In this document: positions 1-6,962 of the stretch, piece after piece
Numbering within the stretch: position 1 is the first letter of the stretch
Layout: each line of letters opens with the position of its first letter
The notes under the pieces: generated by a model
Databases searched by the model: none
What the model saw: the letters and a program-made list of their open reading frames with translations, nothing else
What the model was told of the DNA's origin: nothing
Assembly (NCBI RefSeq): GCF_900142525.1
Contig: NZ_FRBD01000004.1
Coordinates: 1-64,000, forward strand
DNA length: 64,000 nt
Direction of reading: 5' to 3'
From: Xylanibacter ruminicola
Lineage (GTDB): Bacteria > Bacteroidota > Bacteroidia > Bacteroidales > Bacteroidaceae
Made by a program: the position numbers and the translations under genes

Positions 1-252
1 CGTCCACACATGTCGCTGAACAACATGACTCCACATCAGGCAGCCTCTTGTATGGGTAAAATACAGAAAAAATGGATCAGTTTTAGAGAAAAGTATCTAG
101 AAAATTTGGAAATTCAAGAAGGAGCATGTACCTTTGCACCGCAAACCCTGAATATGATTGAACGGCTTTCCGTGGAGCCTATTCAACAAAAACAAGGGTT
201 AAAAGAGAATTGTTCAACTTCTGTCAGGGATAAGAATTTAGGTACCCAATAG
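1..252 (+). mobile_element. IS3-type transposase (integrase core), C-terminal fragment cut by window edge
   Basis: The reading frame is open from base 1 to a stop at 252. The first residues, RPHMSLNNMTPHQAA, match the conserved end of the DDE integrase core in IS3-family OrfB transposases, which typically reads RPH-SL---TP--A. The first internal ATG at base 10 is therefore not the start; the catalytic part lies left of the window. The last 45 residues are divergent. A loose repeat of the end of the gene (around 211-235) recurs at 286-309 and may be the end of the element, but I could not define a terminal inverted repeat or a target duplication. The next gene leftward on the minus strand ends at 299, which suggests insertion next to or into it. 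Confidence 0.75.
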
Positions 253-298
253 GCATTCAACCAATGGCAGGGTTAAGTTAAAAACCATTCAACTTTTT

Positions 299-526
299 CT
301 AGGGAAGTACAATACTATCAATATTATCGTAATGTGATACCCCGATGTATAGTGTATCATTAGTACAATTCTTGAATACTGCCATAACTCTTGAATGCAT
401 TATTGGCAGACAGGATGTTAGAAGCAAAATAATAAGAGTAGCCCCCAAAATAACTTTTGAAATAAGTAGCAGAGTCCGCAAGTGACACCGCAAATCAATC
501 CCATCTTTCATCATCCATTTTACCAA
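299..526 (-). CDS. Small hypothetical lipoprotein, probably shortened by the neighbouring IS
   Basis: This 75-residue product has a basic N-terminus, a hydrophobic helix of about 20 residues and a lipobox-like LLTSC near residue 39, so it is predicted to be an exported lipoprotein. After the cysteine comes a short stretch containing KNCTNDTLYIGVSHY, a pattern seen at the start of many small Bacteroidetes surface or immunity-like proteins of unknown function. The mature part is only about 37 residues and the stop falls next to the IS remnant, so the C-terminus has probably been lost. Its start overlaps the end of the next upstream gene by 32 bases. I do not recognise a function. Confidence 0.4.
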   Translation of the reverse strand: MVKWMMKDGIDLRCHLRTLLLISKVILGATLIILLLTSCLPIMHSRVMAVFKNCTNDTLYIGVSHYDNIDSIVLP

Positions 527-920
527 TGTTGTTTTCTACTATTACGTTATCAAATTCGTTATAACCATTATATAAAGTACAGCCGTCTAAAAATATATTA
601 TCAGTCAAAACAAGATCTGCCCCAAAGATACAGTCAAGGAAGACAAACAAGCTCATAAAGATATTATTTTTAATAACTATCGGCATTTTATTATATCCTC
701 CCATTTCATATTGCACTTTATTTTTAATAATACAGTTTTGCAAACATAACCCACCTACAAAGTGTGCATTATGCAAAATCAATGTATCAATGATACAATT
801 TTCGACAACAACTTGCTGATCAAAAGTATCAAACCCAAAATCAAGAGTATCAACAATCTGATTAGAGATTACTCCTGAGAGATGATTTATATTTGATTTA
901 AAAATTCTGTTATTAATCAT
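495..920 (-). CDS. Hypothetical beta-helix-like protein
   Basis: A 141-residue protein without a signal peptide. It has an irregular repeat of short beta-forming segments separated by NCII, NNIF and similar turns (VVENCIIDTLIL, LCLQNCIIKN, IVIKNNIFMSL, LVLTDNIFLDG, VIVENNIGK). That pattern suggests a small right-handed beta-helix like pentapeptide-type proteins. The function is unknown. The end overlaps the start of the small lipoprotein gene by 32 bases, so the two were probably co-transcribed. Lengths and base composition fit the neighbouring orphan cargo rather than the PULs. Confidence 0.55.
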   Translation of the reverse strand: MINNRIFKSNINHLSGVISNQIVDTLDFGFDTFDQQVVVENCIIDTLILHNAHFVGGLCLQNCIIKNKVQYEMGGYNKMPIVIKNNIFMSLFVFLDCIFGADLVLTDNIFLDGCTLYNGYNEFDNVIVENNIGKMDDERWD

Positions 921-1026
921 AATTCACTTATTATAACTATGAAGAAATACAAACTGGGGATATTACCAATATTGTTCAGGTAAAATCTTACGGGATTTTT
1001 AGATCCTATTTGGTTTCCATTCCAGT

Positions 1027-1494
1027 TCACTTGGTTCTTAAAAACCGGGATTCGTATTTTTTATCCATTTTGATCAAAACATTAAGCTTCTTGCACATCC
1101 GATTAAAGTCAGACTCAGACATTGGGCCAAATACTTTGGCATCCTGTTTGCGGATTATCCAATAGCAATCCGGTACACTAAGCATTTTTTTCAAAAGTGT
1201 CTCCAGGCTATCTGTCATTTTTTGAGAACGTATAGTAGAATCTGAATTCTCCTTAAATGCGTTTATGTAATATTCGCGATAATATGCACTATCCGGTTTC
1301 TGATATGCTATAACATAATTATCATCAAATTCATAATTAAGGACTTGATCAGGTACTAATATCGTTATAGTACCTTTATCCATTAACTTGTTAATACGTC
1401 CGCTTTCATAAATGTAAGAGTCGCCTAATTCAAAATATGAGTCGTGACATCCGCATAACAACAATACAATATATATATATAATAACTTTCTCAT
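1027..1494 (-). CDS. Small hypothetical lipoprotein (DUF3997-like)
   Basis: I chose the ATG giving MRKLLYIYIVLLLCGC because it begins a clean lipoprotein signal with lipobox LLCGC. An upstream in-frame ATG at 1542 would add 16 residues with no signal character. The mature part is about 140 residues, with the order GDSYIYESG, then a hydrophobic strand, then YVIAYQKP. This resembles the DUF3997 group of small Bacteroidetes lipoproteins, but I could not check the match. Its role is unknown; similar proteins often sit in scattered immunity-like or surface cargo islands. Confidence 0.6.
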   Translation of the reverse strand: MRKLLYIYIVLLLCGCHDSYFELGDSYIYESGRINKLMDKGTITILVPDQVLNYEFDDNYVIAYQKPDSAYYREYYINAFKENSDSTIRSQKMTDSLETLLKKMLSVPDCYWIIRKQDAKVFGPMSESDFNRMCKKLNVLIKMDKKYESRFLRTK

Positions 1495-1565
1495 ATGCAT
1501 AAAAATATTTGTTAGAAATGACGTGACCATGAAAATGATCAAAAGACCCTACGATCCGCGTTTCT

Positions 1566-2108
1566 TCAGAAATACCCAAGCGTTGCTTCTAAATAGCCTG
1601 TCGATTCATACTTCATCAATGGCGTAGTAAAGCGGAACGAATTAATGGTATCAAAGATATTTAACAATTCTTTTGCCGTAAATAGCTCCAATAAAGGCGT
1701 TTTCGCTATAATCTTATAACAGATAACACTTCCATCATCGTCTATCAAAGCTTTATTGTAACAAAGAATTTCTTTTGGCTTCATGTTCTTCGCATTTTTG
1801 CTAAAGCAACTCAAGCATAATTGATCTAATTCATGAAACTCTTTTTTCATCAATTGCGGGTTGTTCCTTATTGGATATGGATACTCTGCTTTATAATTGA
1901 ATTCTATCTTTCGCTGTTTAAGAGCATTAACTCTGTTGGAAATGTCATTTACTGTATAATAGTAAAATAACTTTCCATCATTATTATTTGTCTCTTCTAC
2001 AATAGTTCTATTCCCTTCCTTAACCGTTCGAGAGGAGGTCTGTGCTGTAATGTTAGATGGCCAAAGCATAACACTTAACAGCCCTACAAAGTATTTACAA
2101 AACATCAT
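1566..2108 (-). CDS. Hypothetical secreted protein
   Basis: A 180-residue protein with a predicted signal peptide (hydrophobic residues 3-20, cleavage probably after ITAQ). The mature part has a charged region, a single CLSC pair near residue 100 and mixed alpha/beta composition. I recognise no catalytic motif. It lies just upstream of the DUF3997-like gene in the same direction, and 43 bases downstream of the YD-repeat remnant, so it may be residual cargo of an Rhs-type locus. Function unknown. Confidence 0.55.
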   Translation of the reverse strand: MMFCKYFVGLLSVMLWPSNITAQTSSRTVKEGNRTIVEETNNNDGKLFYYYTVNDISNRVNALKQRKIEFNYKAEYPYPIRNNPQLMKKEFHELDQLCLSCFSKNAKNMKPKEILCYNKALIDDDGSVICYKIIAKTPLLELFTAKELLNIFDTINSFRFTTPLMKYESTGYLEATLGYF

Positions 2109-2151
2109 CTTCTTTACAATTCTTTAACCTGGAATCATGGGGTTCTCCCGA

Positions 2152-2271
2152 TCACTCGATTTCACGTTTCACACGATTGCCGGCAGCATCGTAGCTGTAG
2201 CCAATCTTTGCCTGAGCAAAAGAAACCATTGGCAACAAAACCAAATAAAACAATAAGTTGTACTTTCTCAT
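2152..2271 (-). pseudogene. Rhs/YD-repeat secreted protein remnant (39 residues)
   Basis: From ATG at 2271 the frame reads a good signal peptide (MRKYNLLFYLVLLPMVSFAQ) followed by IGYSYDAAGNRVKREIE and a TGA stop. YDAAGNR is the core of the YD/Rhs repeat. Full Bacteroidetes proteins with this start run for hundreds of residues, so this looks like a decayed or truncated gene rather than a complete one, although a functional small exported peptide cannot be excluded. A TAccTTTG -7 box lies 32 bases upstream at 2304-2311. Confidence 0.55.
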
Positions 2272-2303
2272 TTATATCCTGATTAATTTAAACTTCTGAG
2301 GGG

Positions 2304-2311
2304 CAAAGGTA
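2304..2311 (-). promoter_or_regulatory. -7 box (TACCTTTG) for the YD remnant
   Basis: On the minus strand the octamer matches the Bacteroidetes -7 consensus TAnnTTTG and lies 32 bases upstream of the ATG at 2271. No good -33 TTTG is visible at the usual distance. Confidence 0.5.
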
Positions 2312-2413
2312 CACAAAATAACTGAGAATAAAGAGAATAATGGCATATTCTTATCAAAAGCGAGAAAAAATTAGGATCACGGGGGCAGTAGGATCACGGG
2401 GCAGTTCTCCCAA

Positions 2414-2668
2414 TCACTTTTTCACTGCAATATGATCATAAAAGAACTGTTTTATGATTTGTATGAAACCTAACATTTTTTTAGTCCCATCTTGTTGTTT
2501 TGTTGTTATCACGACCATTACTCTCTGATTGTCAGATAGTTGGAAATGATAACAACAAAACTTTTTATGGCAACAAAACGACTTTTTTCGCAGTTTTACC
2601 AGATATTCTTTACCTTTAGTGGTGAGTTTCCGCTCTTGCGGAGCATAGCCTCTTCGGCAGGGAAGCAC
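2414..2668 (-). other. Doubtful 84-codon open frame within a repeat-rich gap
   Basis: The frame is open from 2668 to 2414, but the product is basic, rich in Cys, Lys and Gln, has no signal peptide or family motif, and includes a 15-bp inverted repeat that would be translated. It begins exactly where the 22-bp repeat array ends. I regard it as probably non-coding. The gap between 2272 and 2886 otherwise holds only repeats and one promoter box. Confidence 0.2.
2497..2561. repeat. 15-bp perfect inverted repeat
   Basis: GTTTTGTTGTTATCA at 2497-2511 is matched exactly in reverse complement by TGATAACAACAAAAC at 2547-2561, with a 35-base spacer. There is no T-run directly after either arm, so it does not look like a simple intrinsic terminator. 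It may be part of a degenerate mobile element or a structured RNA. Confidence 0.6.
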
Positions 2669-2845
2669 TTACAAATAGTTTGTAATAGTTATTCGGATAA
2701 TATGTTGTAGTTGTTCCGAAGTCATCTACGAATCGTTCCGAAGTCACTTTACTACTATTACAACCTAGTTGTAAAACCGTTACAACGTAATTGTAATGCC
2801 GTTACAGTTAGTTTGTAATGGCATTACAAGTAGTTTGTAAATTGC
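2669..2845. repeat. Array of eight 22-23 bp tandem units
   Basis: Units start at 2669, 2692, 2714, 2736, 2758, 2780, 2802 and 2824. The first is 23 bases and the rest 22. Five units begin TTACA- and contain a small palindrome TTACAA...TTGTAA (for example the unit at 2780). The second begins TTCGG, and two (2714, 2736) share TTCCGAAGTCA. The array lies 42 bases downstream of the esterase stop at 2887. Confidence 0.75.
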
Positions 2846-2886
2846 AAGCTGAGGCTCTAATTATTCACGATTAAGTCATACCGTTA

Positions 2887-3831
2887 CTATTTGATAAGAG
2901 CCTCCAGAAAATTAACCATTTTCTGTAGGTTCTCTTCGGCATACATGCCCATGCCGTGGCCGCCTTCAGGCACGAAAGTAGCTTCGGTCTTAACACCAGC
3001 AGCCTTTAATACTTCAAAGAACTTCTTTCCTTGGCAGCATGGAACCACATTATCCTTCTCACCGTGGAAGATGATAACAGGAGGATCGTTCTTGTCGACA
3101 TAGGTTGTAGCACTCAGACTGAGGTACTTATCTGGCTCCTTGGCCAACTTAGAGTTGAGCAATACATCCTCAGGACTATTCTCACCCATCTTCATAGACT
3201 CACCACAATCCATAGCTGTGAGGTCGATAGGACCAGACCAGTCGCAAGCAGCATTAACGGCACTGCTCTCGTTGAGGCAGTTACCTACATTACCTTCAAG
3301 ATCGATATCAACAGTACCCACCTTGGTCTGCTTGGTACCGCTGGTAGTTGCAGCAGTAGAAGCCAGATGACCGCCTGATGAAAAACCGCTAGTAGCAATG
3401 AACTTGGTATCGAACTTATACTTCTTGGCCTCGCCACGCACAAAGCGTATCACCGCTCTGATGTCATGAATCTGTGCAGGCCATTTGGCATCCATACTTG
3501 AACGGTGGTTGGGGCAAACCACAGCAAATCCTGCATCAAGCAAGCTCTTGACGATGGTACCAAGGTCGGCAGCGCCTTTACTGCTATTGCTGAACCATGC
3601 ACTTCCGTAAATGTGGATAACAACTGGATAAGAAGCCTTTTGTTGTTTTGGCAGATAGATATCACAGGTGTGATAGGCCTGTTCGTCACCAGCATAGTTT
3701 ACATCCTTCCACTCCTGCGATGTCTCAAGTTTAACCTGAGGCACCTGGAATCCTCCAAATCCTCCTGCCGGCTGAGCCATAGCTACTGCCGACAAGCAAA
3801 GCATACATACTGAAAAAAGTGTTTTCTTCAT
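2887..3831 (-). CDS. Secreted alpha/beta-hydrolase esterase, BD-FAE-like (acetyl/feruloyl xylan esterase)
   Basis: This 314-residue protein has a signal peptide (cleavage after VAMAQ). It is an alpha/beta hydrolase: an oxyanion-region motif HIYGSAWF near residue 74, the nucleophile Ser151 in GFSSGG, an acidic residue in HGEKDNVVP and the catalytic His in GGHGMG. The YGSAW form of the HGGxW motif fits BD-FAE-type bifunctional carbohydrate esterases, which remove acetyl and feruloyl groups from arabinoxylan, but a CE10-like esterase is possible. It is the last gene of the five-gene xylan operon. Its ATG overlaps the stop of the CE15 gene by four bases (ATGA), so the two are probably translationally coupled. 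Confidence 0.75.
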   Translation of the reverse strand: MKKTLFSVCMLCLSAVAMAQPAGGFGGFQVPQVKLETSQEWKDVNYAGDEQAYHTCDIYLPKQQKASYPVVIHIYGSAWFSNSSKGAADLGTIVKSLLDAGFAVVCPNHRSSMDAKWPAQIHDIRAVIRFVRGEAKKYKFDTKFIATSGFSSGGHLASTAATTSGTKQTKVGTVDIDLEGNVGNCLNESSAVNAACDWSGPIDLTAMDCGESMKMGENSPEDVLLNSKLAKEPDKYLSLSATTYVDKNDPPVIIFHGEKDNVVPCCQGKKFFEVLKAAGVKTEATFVPEGGHGMGMYAEENLQKMVNFLEALIK

Positions 3832-5012
3832 TTTATCAATGTTTTAGAATATACATGTACATCATTTGTGTCGGTATCTCGTCCTAACAGGAACTTGTCG
3901 ATAAAAGCCAACACCTCTGGCCACTGACACTCTGGTAGCTGACAATGCCCGTGACCGCCTACAATACTCCATCCCATACGATCAGCGATACCAAATCGCG
4001 CCCAAACCTTTCTAGCTGCCTGAGCAGAAACCAACATGGCATCATCAGCCAACCACTTGTAATCTGGGTTGCCTAACAGCAACAGGGCACGTGGACAAAC
4101 CATTGCACAGAGTTCGTGCTGGTCGTAAGGCAACTGATAAACGCTGTCACCACGGAAATTCTCTAATTGACTCTCCAAGAACCAGTGATAATCTGTTTTA
4201 TCAATATTCTCCACATCGTTCTGTAAATGTGAGATTCGCCAAGCAGCAGCACCGCCGCCACCAGGTTCTTGGGCAATGGTAAGAGCGACGCGTTCATCGA
4301 AGGCACCACAATAAAGTGCCATCTTACCAGCATACGAACAACCGGTAACACCAATGTGCTTCATATCTATCTTGGTTACCTCTGGCCCTAAAAGTTCCAG
4401 TCCGTCAAGCAAACGGCTGAAGCCCCAAGCCCACTCGCTATAGGCACCATTATCCTTAAGATGTGGATAGAGACGATCGAAGTTATGCTCTCCCCTCTCG
4501 TGGTGCTTACCCCACTGACCATAGTCGTTCACCTGCTTCTCGTGGAAGTTCATCGTTGCGATAGGGCGGTCCTCGAACAGCTGTCGAGGCAGCGCTATCA
4601 TGCTCGATCCAATCATCAGCGGATAAGGAGCTTTGCCTGTCTTAGGATATTTAATCTCTGAACTCAATGTCAGTGTCTGTCCATTCACCGTCACGTCAAC
4701 AATCAGCGTGTCATCCGACATACGAGCTTTGATGCTCTCCTTGTTTACAACAGGCTTCTCGCCAATACCGTAATGCTGAATCATAGCCGCAATCTCACTG
4801 CGTTTGCGAGACCAGTCGCTAAAACCATCAACACCTTCGAGTGGATCGGGCAGGTTCTTGAGAACAGGTAGCTTGCTTGCCTCGGGCATAGCCGGTTTTG
4901 CAAAAGCAGCACCAGTATTTTCTACTTGGTAAAACAAAGGTAGTTGGCTACCCTCTTGAGCCTGAGCACAGAGGGTAGCACAACACAGTACAATAGTTGA
5001 TAAAAGTTTCAT
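3828..5012 (-). CDS. CE15 glucuronoyl methylesterase
   Basis: A 394-residue secreted protein (signal peptide to about residue 18). The nucleophile Ser226 lies in GVTGCSYAGK, the CE15 form of the GxSxG elbow. It is followed by the EPGGGGAAAWR block typical of bacterial CE15 enzymes and by the catalytic His region GGHGHCQ (His354/His356). Enzymes of this family cut the ester bond between 4-O-methyl-glucuronic acid on xylan and lignin alcohols. It lies between the CE1 and BD-FAE-like genes in one operon and acts in the periplasm or outside the cell. The canonical CE15 motif has Arg where this protein has Tyr (GCSR-GK), a difference worth noting but not obviously disabling. Confidence 0.88.
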   Translation of the reverse strand: MKLLSTIVLCCATLCAQAQEGSQLPLFYQVENTGAAFAKPAMPEASKLPVLKNLPDPLEGVDGFSDWSRKRSEIAAMIQHYGIGEKPVVNKESIKARMSDDTLIVDVTVNGQTLTLSSEIKYPKTGKAPYPLMIGSSMIALPRQLFEDRPIATMNFHEKQVNDYGQWGKHHERGEHNFDRLYPHLKDNGAYSEWAWGFSRLLDGLELLGPEVTKIDMKHIGVTGCSYAGKMALYCGAFDERVALTIAQEPGGGGAAAWRISHLQNDVENIDKTDYHWFLESQLENFRGDSVYQLPYDQHELCAMVCPRALLLLGNPDYKWLADDAMLVSAQAARKVWARFGIADRMGWSIVGGHGHCQLPECQWPEVLAFIDKFLLGRDTDTNDVHVYSKTLIK

Positions 5013-5035
5013 TAGTTATCCTCATTAATGATTGA

Positions 5036-6943
5036 TTAATTACCAAAGCCGCCGAAGCCACCACCAAAGCCACCGCCCATAGCGGGGAACTCAGGATCGG
5101 GTTGTTTCTTAATGTCAAGCAACAGCTTTACCAATGCTCTACGACGCTGGCTCCATGTGGGATAATCATTTGCATCGAGTTTATTCATTTTGAAGCCAGG
5201 CATCTGCATACCACCCTGCTGCTGACTGAAGTCTTGAGTAGTAACAGTAATCATACATGGTTTGGCATTTCCATCGGCAATCAGTCTGTCGGCAATAGCA
5301 TCAGCACCACCAACCTTAAACCAATCCTCAATTGATTCACCTTCAACTGGAATCAATTGTATAAAGGCAGGCATCACGCCCATTCGCATATTGCCAGATG
5401 TATAGAATGCGGTATTACGCTGAAGGTCATAGCTGACGCGTCCGTGGGCTATTTCTCCCTGCGAAGCAAAATTAAATGGCGACTTGGGATTGTCGGCAAT
5501 ACTGTACTTGAATCCCGCATCAGGCGAGATATACATATTGCTGGGATCGGTTACCTGCATACCATCAACTACGAAACAGTATTTGAAGGTTTCAAACAGA
5601 TTCTCACTCATCTTCACACTCCACACACCGTCGCTGTCGCGCTCCATTGCCACATTCTCAGGCAAAATCTCGCACTCCAACTCTACCTTCTGAGCATCAG
5701 GAGCCTTGAAGCGGAAGATGATGCCATCCTCGGTATACTCAGGCGAGATAATAGGACGGGGAAAGAGACGAGCCATCACGCTAGGAGTAAACTGCTGTTC
5801 CTTTCCTGTTGCAGCAGGAGCAGGTTCGCCATTCTTCATCGCTTCCTCAGAAGCCTTCTTATTGAAAAGCAAAGGAAGAGTCTTGCTCAAAAAGTACTTG
5901 GCATTCATCCATGTATGGCCGAACTTATCGTTGGTAAACTCCTTCACGCTACGGATTCCCTTCTTATCAAGGAACTCCATATAGTCGCGAGCATTACCAT
6001 ACAAAAAATCATCGGTACCCACACCCAGCCAGAACAAACGAATCTTCTTGTTTGTATCATCAGCATTGTCATAGACACCGGTAATATCTGTAGATGTGAA
6101 CGAACTATAGCTGCAAAGATATGAGAACTTATCGAGATTACTCAAACCATTGAACAACGCCTGATTACCACCACGCGAGAAGCCTCCGATAGCACGATGA
6201 TCCTTGTTATTGATAGTACGATAGTTCTTCTCGATATACGGCATCAAGTCGTTTATCAGGTCTTTGCTGAACACATCGCCACCGAATCGGGTCTGTGGAG
6301 CCCCGTTTGCTGCTGGGGCAGCCAATAGTTTAGTAGGATTACCATAAGGCAATACGATTATCATCTCCTTAGCTTGCTTCTGAGCCAACAGATTGTCGAG
6401 GATATAGTTTACACGACCTACCTTATAATAAACCTCTTCAGTATCTGTAGTACCACTTATCAAGTAGAATACAGGATACTTCTTATCAAAACTCATCATA
6501 TAGTTTGGTGGCAGATACACAATGGCATTATTGGTTCCACCAAGACTCTTTGAGTAATAGTGGATGTACTCGATAGTTCCATGGGGCACATCCTTAATGT
6601 CGTGAGCAAGTCCATCTTTCGACTTGATTTCCAACAGACTGTTCTTAAAGCCCTCGTTAGGGAAATACTGCGGATTATCGGGGTCCATGATGCTTACACC
6701 ATCAACCACAAAGCAATAAGGATACATGTCGGGGGCTGCGGGTCCAAGTGTTACTGTCCATAGTCCCGTCTTTGTATCTTTCTGCATAGGCTTTCGCCCT
6801 GCAAACTGTACATCTACCTGCACATCTTTGGCCTGATCGTTTTTGTACTGAAAAGTCACGGTACCATCGTCATGACAGATGGTCCCAGCATTTGCCTGCA
6901 TACAACAGGCAAGAAGAAACATTAGGATAGATTTGGTCTTCAT
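5036..6943 (-). CDS. CE1-family esterase flanked by two immunoglobulin-like (E-set) domains
   Basis: A 635-residue secreted protein with a signal peptide to about residue 19. Domain order: E-set/CBM48-like domain (about 22-110, ending in PYCFVVDGV), CE1 alpha/beta hydrolase (about 125-370; nucleophile Ser256 in GGFSRGG, His in FGHTWMNAK), then a second E-set domain (about 400-490, with the matching phrase YCFVVDGMQVTDP) and a tail rich in Gly and Phe (GGGFGGGFGGFG). CE1 enzymes of this layout remove feruloyl or acetyl groups from xylan. The tail begins like a second esterase domain (ISYDLQRN, VMPAFIQL, AIADRLIADG) but has no nucleophile elbow, so this may be a duplication whose second half is a remnant. 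Third gene of the operon. Confidence 0.85.
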   Translation of the reverse strand: MKTKSILMFLLACCMQANAGTICHDDGTVTFQYKNDQAKDVQVDVQFAGRKPMQKDTKTGLWTVTLGPAAPDMYPYCFVVDGVSIMDPDNPQYFPNEGFKNSLLEIKSKDGLAHDIKDVPHGTIEYIHYYSKSLGGTNNAIVYLPPNYMMSFDKKYPVFYLISGTTDTEEVYYKVGRVNYILDNLLAQKQAKEMIIVLPYGNPTKLLAAPAANGAPQTRFGGDVFSKDLINDLMPYIEKNYRTINNKDHRAIGGFSRGGNQALFNGLSNLDKFSYLCSYSSFTSTDITGVYDNADDTNKKIRLFWLGVGTDDFLYGNARDYMEFLDKKGIRSVKEFTNDKFGHTWMNAKYFLSKTLPLLFNKKASEEAMKNGEPAPAATGKEQQFTPSVMARLFPRPIISPEYTEDGIIFRFKAPDAQKVELECEILPENVAMERDSDGVWSVKMSENLFETFKYCFVVDGMQVTDPSNMYISPDAGFKYSIADNPKSPFNFASQGEIAHGRVSYDLQRNTAFYTSGNMRMGVMPAFIQLIPVEGESIEDWFKVGGADAIADRLIADGNAKPCMITVTTQDFSQQQGGMQMPGFKMNKLDANDYPTWSQRRRALVKLLLDIKKQPDPEFPAMGGGFGGGFGGFGN

Positions 6944-6962
6944 ACGCTTAAAGTTTATGTCG

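Larger units (their letters stand above)
2131..2416. repeat. Imperfect direct repeats flanking the YD remnant
   Basis: A motif of about 26 bases of the form GGATCACGGGG-TTCTCCC-ATCAC occurs at about 2131-2156 and again at about 2391-2416. Immediately before the second copy, the 16-17 base unit TAGGATCACGGGG(G)CAG is tandemly duplicated (2372-2388 and 2389-2404). The repeats bracket the YD micro-ORF and its promoter, as expected if this stretch was duplicated or deleted by recombination. Confidence 0.6.

Noticed and set aside
2669-2845. CRISPR array
   Set aside because: The 22-base units are contiguous and degenerate with no spacers of regular length and no cas genes in the window.
5357-6124. 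Long open frame on the plus strand (255 codons) opposite the CE1 gene
   Set aside because: It lies antisense to a clear esterase, has no family motif, and reflects codon bias of the real gene.
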